From positions 855,331 to 919,330 of the forward strand of contig JAJVIC010000002.1 of the NCBI GenBank assembly GCA_022072225.1: 64,000 nt of DNA, given 5' to 3'. A program made the position numbers and the translations under genes. The notes beneath the pieces were generated by a model. The model searched no databases, was not told the origin of the DNA, and saw only the letters and a program-made list of their open reading frames with translations. Positions 1 to 8,097 of this stretch are shown in pieces. This stretch comes from Bacteroidia bacterium. GTDB taxonomy: Bacteria > Bacteroidota > Bacteroidia > SXHM01. The stretch's first letter is position 1; each line of letters starts with the position of its first letter.

Positions 1-131
1 CCAATGTTATTGCAACCGGCTGCCCCTTCTGCATGACTATGATGACCGATGGTGTAAAACACTTCAACAAAGAAGCCGAAGTAAAAGTGTATGACGTGGC
101 TGAGTTAATTGCCAGCGCACAGGATTTATAA
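1..131 (+). CDS. (Fe-S)-binding CCG-domain protein, 3' end only
   Basis: Only the last 42 codons are in the window (frame starting at base 3, TAA at 129-131). The tail contains ATGCPFCMTMMTDGVK, the typical last cysteine-rich (CCG) segment of heterodisulfide reductase / glycolate oxidase iron-sulfur subunit-like proteins, which bind Fe-S clusters and pass electrons to membrane or flavoprotein partners. The protein ends shortly after this motif, as in the soluble (Fe-S)-binding proteins of Bacteroidota. Which partner it serves cannot be seen because the upstream neighbours are outside the window. Confidence 0.75.
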   Translation, partial: NVIATGCPFCMTMMTDGVKHFNKEAEVKVYDVAELIASAQDL

Positions 132-347
132 AATATGAATCGTCATTCCGAGCCCCAGCGAGGAATCTGTCACTACGAACTCGAAGTTCTTATCACGCCA
201 AATTGTCACCCTAAGTTTGTCATCCTGAACTTAGTCTAAAGGTCGTTTCAACAGCTCATTATTTAATCGTTTTTCTTCATCAGCTAATTAGCTAATCCGC
301 TAATCAGCTCATCTTTATTTCATTCTCAACTACTCAAATTGACAAAT
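132..347. other. Intergenic stretch with dispersed word-like repeats
   Basis: No gene is visible. The stretch holds fragments resembling dispersed Bacteroidota intergenic elements: GTCATTCCGAGCCCCAGCG with AGGAATCTGTCACTACGAA near 145-180, GTCATCCTGAACTTAGTCTAAAGG near 220-243, and a block of overlapping AGCTAAT words near 275-315. Related elements occur at 30.2 and 49.1 kb. They may be decayed hairpins or transcript ends; no clean stem followed by a T-run was found. Confidence 0.5.
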
Positions 348-910
348 TCAATCGTTACAATCCTCGCTTCAACTCTCCGCAATCCCCGCTTCACTTTGTG
401 ACAAAGCACGCTTCACCTGAAAAACACCTCCCTTCAGGTCAAAAACACCTCGCTTCACGTTAAGAACACCTCGCTTCAGGTCACGCACACCTCCCTTCAG
501 GTCGTGCAAACCTCTCTTCAGGTCGCGCACACCTCGCTTCAACTCGCGCACACCTCGCTTCAGCTCATGCACACCTCCCTTCAGGTCATGCAAACCTATC
601 TTCCGGTCGTGCAAACCGCTCTTCACTTCGCGCAATCCTCCCTTCACCTGCAGCAACGTCATGCGTTCCGCATGCAACAGTCATCGTTTCTCATGCAACG
701 GTATGCGTTTCGCCTGCAACGCTCATCGCAGCGCGTGCATTAATATACGTTCCCTGAGAAATGATATGCGTTCCGCATGCAACGCTCATCGCAATGCGTG
801 CATTAATATACGTTCCCTGTGAAATGATATGCATTCCACTTGCAACTCTAATTGTTTTATAAGAAAAAATATACGTCCGGCAAGAAATGCTCATTGCCAG
901 AAAAACAATG
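348..910. repeat. Phased 21-bp degenerate tandem repeat array (about 26 units)
   Basis: Units begin with CAAAC/CACAC/CAAC at exact 21-base steps: 549, 570, 591, 612, 633, 654, 675, 696, 717 and onward. The first two thirds use units like CACACCTCCCTTCAGGTCATG; the last third drifts to units like AAATGATATGCGTTCCGCATG, which repeat as a 63-bp (3 x 21) superunit at 717, 780 and 843. Because 21 is a multiple of 3, long reading frames with heptad repeats appear on both strands, but frames break inside the array and no frame spans it, so I do not call a gene. Similar-period but different-sequence arrays lie at 21.8 and 59.4 kb. Function unknown. Confidence 0.9.
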
Positions 911-930
911 TCAAGGGTATACATAAGTTA
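911..930 (+). other. Sequence resembling the att-like site next to the 61.7-kb recombinase
   Basis: TCAAGGGTATACATAAGTTA matches 17 of 20 bases of the segment at 61779-61798 that ends in the GTTA core of the putative recombinase attachment site. It follows directly on the 21-bp array and a short GGCAA/TTGCC hairpin (about 883-899). The next 190 bases carry no clear gene. It could be an old attachment or cassette junction, or a chance match. Confidence 0.3.
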
Positions 931-1117
931 CAAGCAACTCTGAACGACCCTGCCGCTTGACACTTTTTCAACCGACTTTTTGAACTGCCCTCCGACTTTA
1001 GATTAGATTAGCCCCTGCGGATTTACACCCATTTGTCTTTGCCTTGCCAACGCACTTGCCGACCCAAAAGGTAAAGCTAAAAGCGTTTAAATAGTCCACC
1101 GCTCTTATTGTCAATTA
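931..1117. other. Non-coding stretch between att-like site and the ClC gene
   Basis: No open frame of interest. It is rich in CGAC/GCC words such as TTGCCAACGCACTTGCCGAC, in style closer to the cassette-borne sequence at 63 kb than to the core genes. No terminator for the minus-strand ClC gene with a clear stem was recognised. Confidence 0.35.
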
Positions 1118-2893
1118 TCACGTAAACGGCTGTTCAGAATGCTTAATAAGCAAACTGCGATAACGTGTAAAAATGGTTGACTTTGATACAAATCCAATAT
1201 ATTTTCCATTTTCTGTTACAGGAAGATTCCATGAGTTATGGTTGTCAAACAATTTCATAACATGAAGCATTTCCTCATCTGACTTTAAAGTAACGGGCGG
1301 CAAAGTCATCAAGTCTTTGACCAAAGTAGTATCATAGCGTTCATGATGAAACATAATTTCACGGATATTATCAAGTAACACAATGCCCGAGAGTTTTCCA
1401 TATTCATCAACAACAGGAAAAATATTTCGTTTTGAATGAGCAATCTTGTCAACCAGTTCGCCCAATGTATCGTTGGGTTTCACGGTTACAAAATCTGTTT
1501 CCACTACACTTTTAAGTTTAATTCTGTTCAGCACCGATTTATCTTTATCGTGTTTAAGCAAACCTGATTCTGCCAGCTTCCTTGTATAAATTGAGTGCGG
1601 CTCAAAGTGCCTTGCAATAAGGTATGAAAGCGAACTGACTATCATAAGCGGAACAAACAACACATACCCCCCCGTTATTTCGGCAATTAGAAAAATGGCG
1701 GTAAGCGGGGCGCGAACTACACCACTTAATGCGCCTGCCATTGCTGCAACAATAAAATTAGCTTCGGTAAGTTCAATAATACCAAGCAGATTTACAATCC
1801 GCGCAAAAACAAAACCTGTTAACGCACCAATAAAAAGAGAGGGAGCAAATACGCCACCATTACCCCCCGCACCGATAGTAATGGATGTGGCAATTATTTT
1901 TACAAGCACAATGATTGCTGCAATCAAAACAATAAACCATGCATTATGAGCAAAGCCAGTGAACAAGCTATTGTCAAGCAAACTTTGATAGTTGCCACCA
2001 AGAAGATTTTCTATTGAATTATATCCTTCACCATAAAGCGGTGGAAGAAAAAATATCATTACCCCAAGTGCAATTCCGCCTATAATCCCTTTCAGGTAGG
2101 GTTTCTTTTTTGATTTAAAAATTCCTTCAACAAAAATGGAAGTTCGGGTAACATATACCGACATTAATCCCATCACAACACCCAATACAATGTAAAAAAC
2201 AATTGCATTCATATGCCAGCCCGAAGTAATCAGGAAAAAAAGTTGTCCTTTATAAAGCAGGTTAGATAATACCGATGCGGTTGCAGTTGCTATTAATAGT
2301 GGGATAAAAGTGGGAATAGAGATTTCATAAATAATTACTTCTACTGCAAACAACACTCCTGCAATGGGACTGTTGAAGATAGCTGCAATACCCGCAGAAA
2401 CCCCACAGGCAAGCAGCAATGTCCTTTCCTGATAGCTCATTCCAAATGCTTTGGCAGCATTGGAACCGATAGCCGCACCTGTTACTACAATAGGAGCTTC
2501 CAGTCCTGCCGAGCCACCAAAACCTATTGTTAGTGCGCTTGTAATTAATTGCGAATAGGTTTTATCGCGCTCAATATTACTTGAGCGTTTCGCTATTGAA
2601 ATAAGCAGGTTTGAAACGCCTCTTCCAATTTTTCCCTTCCTGAATTTTTGCACGTAATAAACGGTGAGCAAAATCCCGACTAATGGAAAAACAACAAGAA
2701 GAAAATTAAATTTCTCATCCTCTAAAATAAATTCAAGTAATTGCTGAATATGGTGAACCACTGTTTTCAGCACTATGGCTGCAAGCCCTGCAACAATGCC
2801 AACAATAATACTGGCAATAATAAGAAAGCTACGGTTGGTAATATGGCGGTGTCGCCATTCATTAAACCGCTTTATTTTTTCATTTGCTTGCAC
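1118..2893 (-). CDS. ClC-family chloride channel/transporter with two CBS domains
   Basis: A 591-residue membrane protein of the ClC family, moving chloride across the inner membrane. About 10 hydrophobic segments fill residues 20-430, followed by a paired CBS (nucleotide-sensing) regulatory domain at about 455-580. Family motifs are visible: GSAGLEAP at 127-134 with the gating glutamate E132, and GNGGVFAP at 344-351. The position matching the inner proton-transfer glutamate of E. coli ClC-ec1 (E203) is V186 in LFAVEV, the residue seen in channel-type ClCs, so uncoupled chloride conduction is plausible. It is transcribed alone, away from the gene before it. Confidence 0.93.
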   Translation of the reverse strand: MQANEKIKRFNEWRHRHITNRSFLIIASIIVGIVAGLAAIVLKTVVHHIQQLLEFILEDEKFNFLLVVFPLVGILLTVYYVQKFRKGKIGRGVSNLLISIAKRSSNIERDKTYSQLITSALTIGFGGSAGLEAPIVVTGAAIGSNAAKAFGMSYQERTLLLACGVSAGIAAIFNSPIAGVLFAVEVIIYEISIPTFIPLLIATATASVLSNLLYKGQLFFLITSGWHMNAIVFYIVLGVVMGLMSVYVTRTSIFVEGIFKSKKKPYLKGIIGGIALGVMIFFLPPLYGEGYNSIENLLGGNYQSLLDNSLFTGFAHNAWFIVLIAAIIVLVKIIATSITIGAGGNGGVFAPSLFIGALTGFVFARIVNLLGIIELTEANFIVAAMAGALSGVVRAPLTAIFLIAEITGGYVLFVPLMIVSSLSYLIARHFEPHSIYTRKLAESGLLKHDKDKSVLNRIKLKSVVETDFVTVKPNDTLGELVDKIAHSKRNIFPVVDEYGKLSGIVLLDNIREIMFHHERYDTTLVKDLMTLPPVTLKSDEEMLHVMKLFDNHNSWNLPVTENGKYIGFVSKSTIFTRYRSLLIKHSEQPFT

Positions 2894-3017
2894 GATGTAA
2901 AATTGCTAATTCTATGCACATAGAAGAAAAATAGTTAGCTGCACTATGACTTAATAGTATCTGCAGCTGAAAATAAGAATACCTTTACAATTACAATTAT
3001 CTTTTAATATATATATC

Positions 3018-3185
3018 ATGGAAACTATTTCAGAAAACCCATTTGTGTTTATAACTGCAATTCTTTTAATTGGCGCGCTTTTAGGTTGGCTTATTTACCG
3101 CAATATAAAAGATAAAAAGGAATTTGAAAAAAACATGAATGACCCCAAGAGAATTATTGAAAAACATCCGGAGGAAAAGATGTAG
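3018..3185 (+). CDS. Small single-span membrane protein
   Basis: A 55-codon frame starting METISENPF and ending KHPEEKM. Residues about 8-26 form one hydrophobic helix (VFITAILLIGALLGWLIY) followed by a strongly charged Lys/Glu/Asp tail, so the tail is likely cytoplasmic. It lies between two minus-strand genes and has its own ATG, but no Shine-Dalgarno site, as usual in Bacteroidota. It resembles the broken small membrane gene at 7483 in layout (one helix, then a basic tail). No function can be assigned. Confidence 0.6.
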   Translation: METISENPFVFITAILLIGALLGWLIYRNIKDKKEFEKNMNDPKRIIEKHPEEKM

Positions 3186-3192
3186 CATATAA

Positions 3193-4545
3193 TTATTCCA
3201 AATTCCCTGCTTCAGTATCTTCTATTTCTTCGTTAAACATTTCTTTAAGTTCTTTTTCAAAGAAAAATTCTTTTTCCCCATACGCAGGTTTTAGTTCATC
3301 AAGCCACGTTGCGCTTTCATCATATTCAGCAAAAAACGGACGGGCTACCCAATCAGGGTTGCGCCCTTGCAAAAAACGCAATGTCATGATCTTTTTCAAT
3401 TCACCATTATAGGGTACTTCGCTTACCCCAAGAACCTGAACCTTGCCTGGAGTGCATGACATGCTTGGGCCTCTCACAGTGCGGCAAACCCCACTCACTT
3501 GCTGATAAGCAGCCTGAAAAATTCCCCATGCCTTAACTAAAGGAACAGCAAAATAATGTTGTGCACCTGTATCACGAGCCATAAACATATAGTATGGAAT
3601 ACAGTTCAGGTTTACTTGCTTGCGCCACATCTCTGCCCATATCTCTGGCGAATCGTTTATATTTCTTAGCAAAGGTGATTGAGTTCTTATCTGTGCCCCT
3701 GTTGCCCGTATTCGTTTGATAGCTGCTTTTACAGTAGGTGTTGAAAGCTCTACAGGATGGTTGAAATGTGCCATAATGGCTAAGTTTTTTCCGCTCTCTA
3801 CAATACGCTCAAACAAACGCATTAAATCACCTGAATCCTCATCAAACTCAAAACGGTAAGGCCAGTAGCCCAATGCTTTAGTTCCTATACGGATAGTTTG
3901 CAGGTTGGGAAGATTTACTTTATCCAGCAAAGGCTCAATATAGGCTGCAAGCATTTTGGTTTTCATTATCATAGGGTCACCACCTGTAAAAAGCACATCG
4001 GTTACTTCAGGATGATTACGCAAATAGCTTACTAATAATTCTGTTTCGTGCATCGCAAATTTCCACTCATTCATGCCAACAAACTGTGGCCAGCGGAAAC
4101 AAAAGGTGCAGTAAGCATGGCAGGTTTGTCCCTTAGCAGGAAAGAAAAGCACAGTTTGCCGGTATTTATGTTGCATACCCGTTAGTTTAACACCATCAAT
4201 TTCGGGAACATTATGTTCCATTTGTCCCGCAGGGTGTGGGTTAAGCTGTAAACGTATTGTATTGGCTACCTCTTGTATTATTGATTTATCACCGCTTGTA
4301 AGAGCTATTTCCATTTTAACATAATGATGCGGTTGCAACATTTCTCTTTGCGGAAAAGTCAATATAAACATCGGGTCAGCAGGAATATTGTTCCAGTTTA
4401 TCAGTTCATCTATCACATAATTATTGGTTTTAAATGGCAGAACATGCCCCACTACTTCAATGGAGTGTTTCAATTCTTCATCAATTTCCTTTAGTTGTGG
4501 TATTTCTCGAAAATTGCTTAGTGTGTAGGATTTATAGTTTTTCAT
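3193..4545 (-). CDS. KamA-family radical SAM protein (lysine 2,3-aminomutase-like)
   Basis: A 450-residue cytoplasmic radical S-adenosylmethionine enzyme. The iron-sulfur ligands are C142, C146 and C149 in CHAYCTFC (CxxxCxxC), followed by the SAM-binding region LFTGGDPMIM. The C-terminal half contains CTPGKVQVLG, where lysine 2,3-aminomutases carry the PLP-binding lysine. Family members move an amino group between adjacent carbons, most often lysine to beta-lysine, but the sequence around the cluster (CFRW) differs from the classic enzyme (CTRR), so the substrate is open. It is a single gene, divergent from the DUF389 operon. Confidence 0.85.
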   Translation of the reverse strand: MKNYKSYTLSNFREIPQLKEIDEELKHSIEVVGHVLPFKTNNYVIDELINWNNIPADPMFILTFPQREMLQPHHYVKMEIALTSGDKSIIQEVANTIRLQLNPHPAGQMEHNVPEIDGVKLTGMQHKYRQTVLFFPAKGQTCHAYCTFCFRWPQFVGMNEWKFAMHETELLVSYLRNHPEVTDVLFTGGDPMIMKTKMLAAYIEPLLDKVNLPNLQTIRIGTKALGYWPYRFEFDEDSGDLMRLFERIVESGKNLAIMAHFNHPVELSTPTVKAAIKRIRATGAQIRTQSPLLRNINDSPEIWAEMWRKQVNLNCIPYYMFMARDTGAQHYFAVPLVKAWGIFQAAYQQVSGVCRTVRGPSMSCTPGKVQVLGVSEVPYNGELKKIMTLRFLQGRNPDWVARPFFAEYDESATWLDELKPAYGEKEFFFEKELKEMFNEEIEDTEAGNLE

Positions 4546-4907
4546 TGCATAAAAATTAGTTTTAACAGTCTTCAGTCAACACCTGTTAAAAGCGGTTAGT
4601 TAATTTTAAGCCACTTGGGGCAAGCGGCAGCAGAAAAGACCGATGATTAAATTGTAAACAGCAGAACTACAATAAGAGCAATAGATTTGCCTTTTCCTGA
4701 GGGTGAAAGTAATACATTAAAATCAAATTAAAAATATAATTTTGATGTTTTAACTTTCTTTAACAGTTTCTGTCACTAGGTAAATAATGAAAAGTATGAT
4801 ATATAGATAGAACCTAATATCATAACAGTATCTTTAGCAAAAAAAGAGGTCAACCATGAAATCTAAGAAACACGATCACTAATTTATAATGGAGTAAATA
4901 AAATAAA
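4546..4907. other. Divergent intergenic region KamA-like / DUF389
   Basis: This 362-base gap separates divergently transcribed genes and should hold both promoters. A near-match to the Bacteroidota -7 element, TATCTTTA, lies at about 4829-4836 on the plus strand. An 8-codon frame (MKSKKHDH, 4856-4882) sits just before the DUF389 start, but I cannot support it as a real peptide. No repeats are evident. Confidence 0.4.
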
Positions 4908-6206
4908 ATGAATAACCTACTGAATAATTTCAGGTTGCAAAATGAAAAAGAAGATTACGGGTCTGTAATTGAAACCATTGAAAAAGGTGTTGTATTCAAA
5001 GGTACCAATCTTTGGATTTTAGTGTTTGCAATTTTTATTGCGTCACTTGGGCTGAATGTAAATTCAACTGCTGTTATTATAGGAGCTATGTTGGTTTCTC
5101 CATTAATGGGTCCCATTATGGGTTTGGGGCTTGGCATGGCAATAAATGATTTAGATCTTCTTAGAAAATCAATATATAATTATCTGTTCGCAGCAGGTGT
5201 TGGGCTGGTAACATCTACGGTTTTCTTTTTGTTATCACCTATAAATGATGCTCACTCAGAAATTCTTGCCCGCACAGCGCCTAATATTTATGATGTACTT
5301 ATTGCTTTGTTTGGCGGACTTGCAGGAATACTTGCAACTTCAAGTAAACAGAAGGGTAACGTAATTCCTGGTGTTGCTATTGCAACAGCACTGATGCCGC
5401 CTCTTTGCACTGCCGGCTTTGGACTTGCTACCTTAAAATTTGAATACTTTTTCGGAGCATTTTATTTGTTTTTTATCAATACTGTTTTCATTGCCTTTGC
5501 CACTATAGTTACAACAAGATTCCTTAAATTTCCTTATAAACAGTTGCCTGAAAAAAAGGATGAACAAAAGGCCAAAAGAATAATTTGGGGTGTGGTGTTG
5601 GTAACCTTATTGCCCAGTCTTTACTTCGGATATGATATTGTTCAGCAGAATAAATTTAATCAGCAGTCCGCAAAGTTTATAGAAAATGAAGCCGTTTTTC
5701 CGAATGATTATTTACTGCAAAAAAACATTGATGCAAAAAAACGAGTTATTACCCTGACTTATGGTGGTGAAATCATTGAAGAAAAAGAAATTGAACTTTT
5801 AAAAAGCAAGCTGCCTCAATATAACTTACAGAAAGCAACTTTGGATATCAGGCAGGGATTTTCTTATCTGAATGAAGAAGAAAACAACCAGCAAACAAAT
5901 CAATTAACATTAGTCTTGGTTGAAAAAGAAAATGAAATTCAGCGTTTCAAAAGCCGGATGGATAGTTTGAATAGTCAAAAGAACCTTGGTAACAGGATTT
6001 GTGAAGAGTTGAAAATACAGTATCCGTCCATTCAATCCTGTATTGTGCAGAAAGTGCTCTCAAGCAATGATTCGCTTCAAAGCAATACCTGGATAGCAAT
6101 TATAAATACAAAGAAAAACCTGATTAAAAATGACAGGGATAAAATTGAAGAATGGATGAAAGTGAGAATTGAAACCAATAACCTTAAAATTTACTTTGAA
6201 GAATGA
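4908..6206 (+). CDS. DUF389 (TIGR00341-like) membrane protein
   Basis: A 432-residue protein. Residues about 30-245 hold a glycine-rich multi-span domain with the DUF389 signature GAMLVSPLMGPIMGLGLG near 61-78 and further small-residue helices (GVAIATALMPPLCTAGFGL). The last about 190 residues are a soluble, charged extension with a coiled-coil-like part (about 320-360). The biochemical role of DUF389 is not established. The stop overlaps the next start (ATGA at 6203-6206), so it is translationally coupled to the NhaD-type antiporter, which suggests a role in ion or pH homeostasis. Confidence 0.85.
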   Translation: MNNLLNNFRLQNEKEDYGSVIETIEKGVVFKGTNLWILVFAIFIASLGLNVNSTAVIIGAMLVSPLMGPIMGLGLGMAINDLDLLRKSIYNYLFAAGVGLVTSTVFFLLSPINDAHSEILARTAPNIYDVLIALFGGLAGILATSSKQKGNVIPGVAIATALMPPLCTAGFGLATLKFEYFFGAFYLFFINTVFIAFATIVTTRFLKFPYKQLPEKKDEQKAKRIIWGVVLVTLLPSLYFGYDIVQQNKFNQQSAKFIENEAVFPNDYLLQKNIDAKKRVITLTYGGEIIEEKEIELLKSKLPQYNLQKATLDIRQGFSYLNEEENNQQTNQLTLVLVEKENEIQRFKSRMDSLNSQKNLGNRICEELKIQYPSIQSCIVQKVLSSNDSLQSNTWIAIINTKKNLIKNDRDKIEEWMKVRIETNNLKIYFEE

Positions 6207-7486
6207 GCATACTGTTAATTACCGTTTTTGTTTTAGGATACATAGCCATTGCTTCAGAACATACCATCAAAATAAACAAAGCAGCAACTGCACTGATAAC
6301 AGGCGTTCTCTGCTGGACTATTTATATTCTTTTTTCGCCTGATAAACATTTGGTATCAGAAGAACTCATTCACCACTTAGGTGAGCTTTCGGGCATTTTG
6401 TTCTTCCTCATGGGTGCTATGACCATTGTTGAACTCATTGACGCACATGACGGATTTGATATTATTACCACAAGAATAAATCAAACCGATAAACGTAAAC
6501 TTCTCTGGACAATAGCATTCATTACCTTTTTTCTTTCCGCTATTTTAGATAACCTGACCTCTACCATTGTGGTTGTTTCATTACTACGCAAACTTATCCG
6601 TAAAGAAGACAACAGACTATTTTTTGCCGGAATAGTTGTAGTAGCAGCCAATGCCGGTGGTGCATGGTCGCCAATAGGTGATGTAACTACTACCATGCTA
6701 TGGATTGGCGGGCAGATCACAGCGGGAAACATTATCATCAAACTGATTGTTCCAAGTTTAGTATGCCTTATTGTTCCTTTGGTTTATCTTTCGTTCACAC
6801 TAAAAGGAAAAATACAACGACCTGAGGTTGAAGTCAATTCTTCTAATCATTCCCTTTCACAAAAGCAACAGTCAATAGTTTTCTTTTCAGGGGTGCTTAT
6901 TCTTATTCTTGTTCCTGTTTTTAAAACAGTAACCCATCTTCCACCATTCATGGGAATACTTTTGGGCGTTGGAATACTTTGGATAATTACAGAAATAATT
7001 CACGGAAAAAAAGATGAAAATGACAAACACAATCTTTCAGTAGTTTACGCACTTCGTAAAATTGACACCCCCAGCATTCTCTTTTTCCTAGGTATTTTGG
7101 TAAGCATTGCAGCATTGCAATCCGCAGGCATCCTCTCACAACTTGCACAATGGCTCACCGCAACTTTGCATAACGATAACATCATTGTAATTTCTATCGG
7201 TTTGCTTTCGTCTATTGTTGATAATGTTCCATTAGTTGCAGCAGCGCAAGGTATGTATGATCTGCATCAATATCCTACCGACCACTACTTTTGGGAGTTT
7301 CTTGCCTATTGCACAGGAACAGGAGGAAGTGCATTAATAATTGGTTCGGCAGCAGGTGTGGCTGCAATGGGCATGGAAAAAATAAGTTTCTTCTGGTATC
7401 TGAAAAAAATAAGTTTACTTGCATTGCTCGGTTACTTTGCAGGAGCAATCACTTACATTTTACAACATCAAATCTTCGGGCTATGA
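6203..7486 (+). CDS. nhaD: NhaD-type Na+/H+ antiporter (ArsB/NhaD superfamily)
   Basis: A 427-residue inner-membrane protein with about 11-12 hydrophobic segments. It begins with the signature stretch GYIAIASEHTIKINKAA and contains ILDNLTSTIVVVS and IVDNVPLVAAAQGMY, the two acidic, asparagine-containing half-helix motifs of the NhaD/ArsB superfamily. It should exchange Na+ (or Li+) for protons. It is the second gene of an overlapping operon: its ATG is inside the DUF389 stop, and its own stop overlaps the ATG of the broken third gene (ATGA at 7483-7486). Confidence 0.9.
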   Translation: MSILLITVFVLGYIAIASEHTIKINKAATALITGVLCWTIYILFSPDKHLVSEELIHHLGELSGILFFLMGAMTIVELIDAHDGFDIITTRINQTDKRKLLWTIAFITFFLSAILDNLTSTIVVVSLLRKLIRKEDNRLFFAGIVVVAANAGGAWSPIGDVTTTMLWIGGQITAGNIIIKLIVPSLVCLIVPLVYLSFTLKGKIQRPEVEVNSSNHSLSQKQQSIVFFSGVLILILVPVFKTVTHLPPFMGILLGVGILWIITEIIHGKKDENDKHNLSVVYALRKIDTPSILFFLGILVSIAALQSAGILSQLAQWLTATLHNDNIIVISIGLLSSIVDNVPLVAAAQGMYDLHQYPTDHYFWEFLAYCTGTGGSALIIGSAAGVAAMGMEKISFFWYLKKISLLALLGYFAGAITYILQHQIFGL

Positions 7487-7685
7487 CAACAAATGCTTTA
7501 ATTATGAGCAGCGTTGGTGCGGAATAGTAACCATTATAACAGGTTACTTTTTCTACAAATTGCTGAAAAACAAAAAAAGAAAAGTGAACCCGACTCATAC
7601 ACAAATAATGACCGATAAAATTGAACAACAATCTGCTGTTCCGGATGTTCCCCAGCTGAGAGTAATGTTCAACGCGTGCGGCTGA
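7483..7685 (+). pseudogene. Frameshifted small membrane protein, third gene of the NhaD operon
   Basis: The ATG at 7483 overlaps the nhaD stop (ATGA), the same coupling as upstream. The first frame reads MTTNALIMSSVGAE then TAG at 7525-7527. Moving back one base in the GGA after GCG gives VGAGIVTIITGYFFYKLLKN and continues with a basic tail to TGA at 7683-7685, about 67 residues in all. The composite is a sensible single-helix membrane protein, so a one-base loss in a G run (or a sequencing error, or frameshifting) is the simplest reading. Confidence 0.5.
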
Positions 7686-8097
7686 GCGGTCCGCCTCAGG
7701 CGGATAATTCCGCTCGCAACATTACAGAATTTGCAATTCTGCATAATACTTTCCGCTCTTCTCCTGCCCTCCTCCGTGTTACCTCCTTCTTCCTCTGTGT
7801 AACAAAAAATTATTTCCCCTCCCACAATAAAAAATAATTCACCCCCGTTATCATAAGTAGATACCACATAATAGCAGCAAAAAAAATTTTTTTCAGTTCA
7901 CACAATAAACCAAAACACACCACCGTTATTACTATAAAAGCACACCAATGAATTCCCAACGATTAGACCATAGTGAAGCATACGAGTTAGAACGCCCGCC
8001 TCCTGTTATAAGGCTTACTACGCAGCAATAGCGGCAAAGCCATCTTCAAAAAACATCTAAGCGAAATAAAAAATTCTAACATTTAATTTTAATCACA
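7686..8097. other. Intergenic region with short palindromes
   Basis: This gap holds the palindrome TCCGCCTCAGGCGGA (7690-7704), shared with 21602-21616, and a small hairpin CAGAATTTGCAATTCTG just after. The rest is pyrimidine- then A/T-rich. A 27-codon frame (7948-8031) is too short and unsupported to call. No TAnnTTTG promoter was found near the next gene. Confidence 0.4.

Noticed and set aside
369..677. 102-residue minus-strand frame with GVRDLKR heptads, and the 79-residue plus-strand frame at 504-743
   Set aside because: Both are open only because the DNA repeat period is a multiple of three; frames break within the array and no start signal or promoter is present.
348..910. CRISPR array
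   Set aside because: Units are contiguous 21-mers without constant repeats and unique spacers, and no cas genes are present.
4856..4882. 8-codon leader peptide MKSKKHDH before DUF389
   Set aside because: No attenuator structure or regulatory codon run was found; likely chance.
7948..8031. 27-codon frame before the 8098 gene
   Set aside because: Too short, no promoter, no hydrophobic or conserved pattern.
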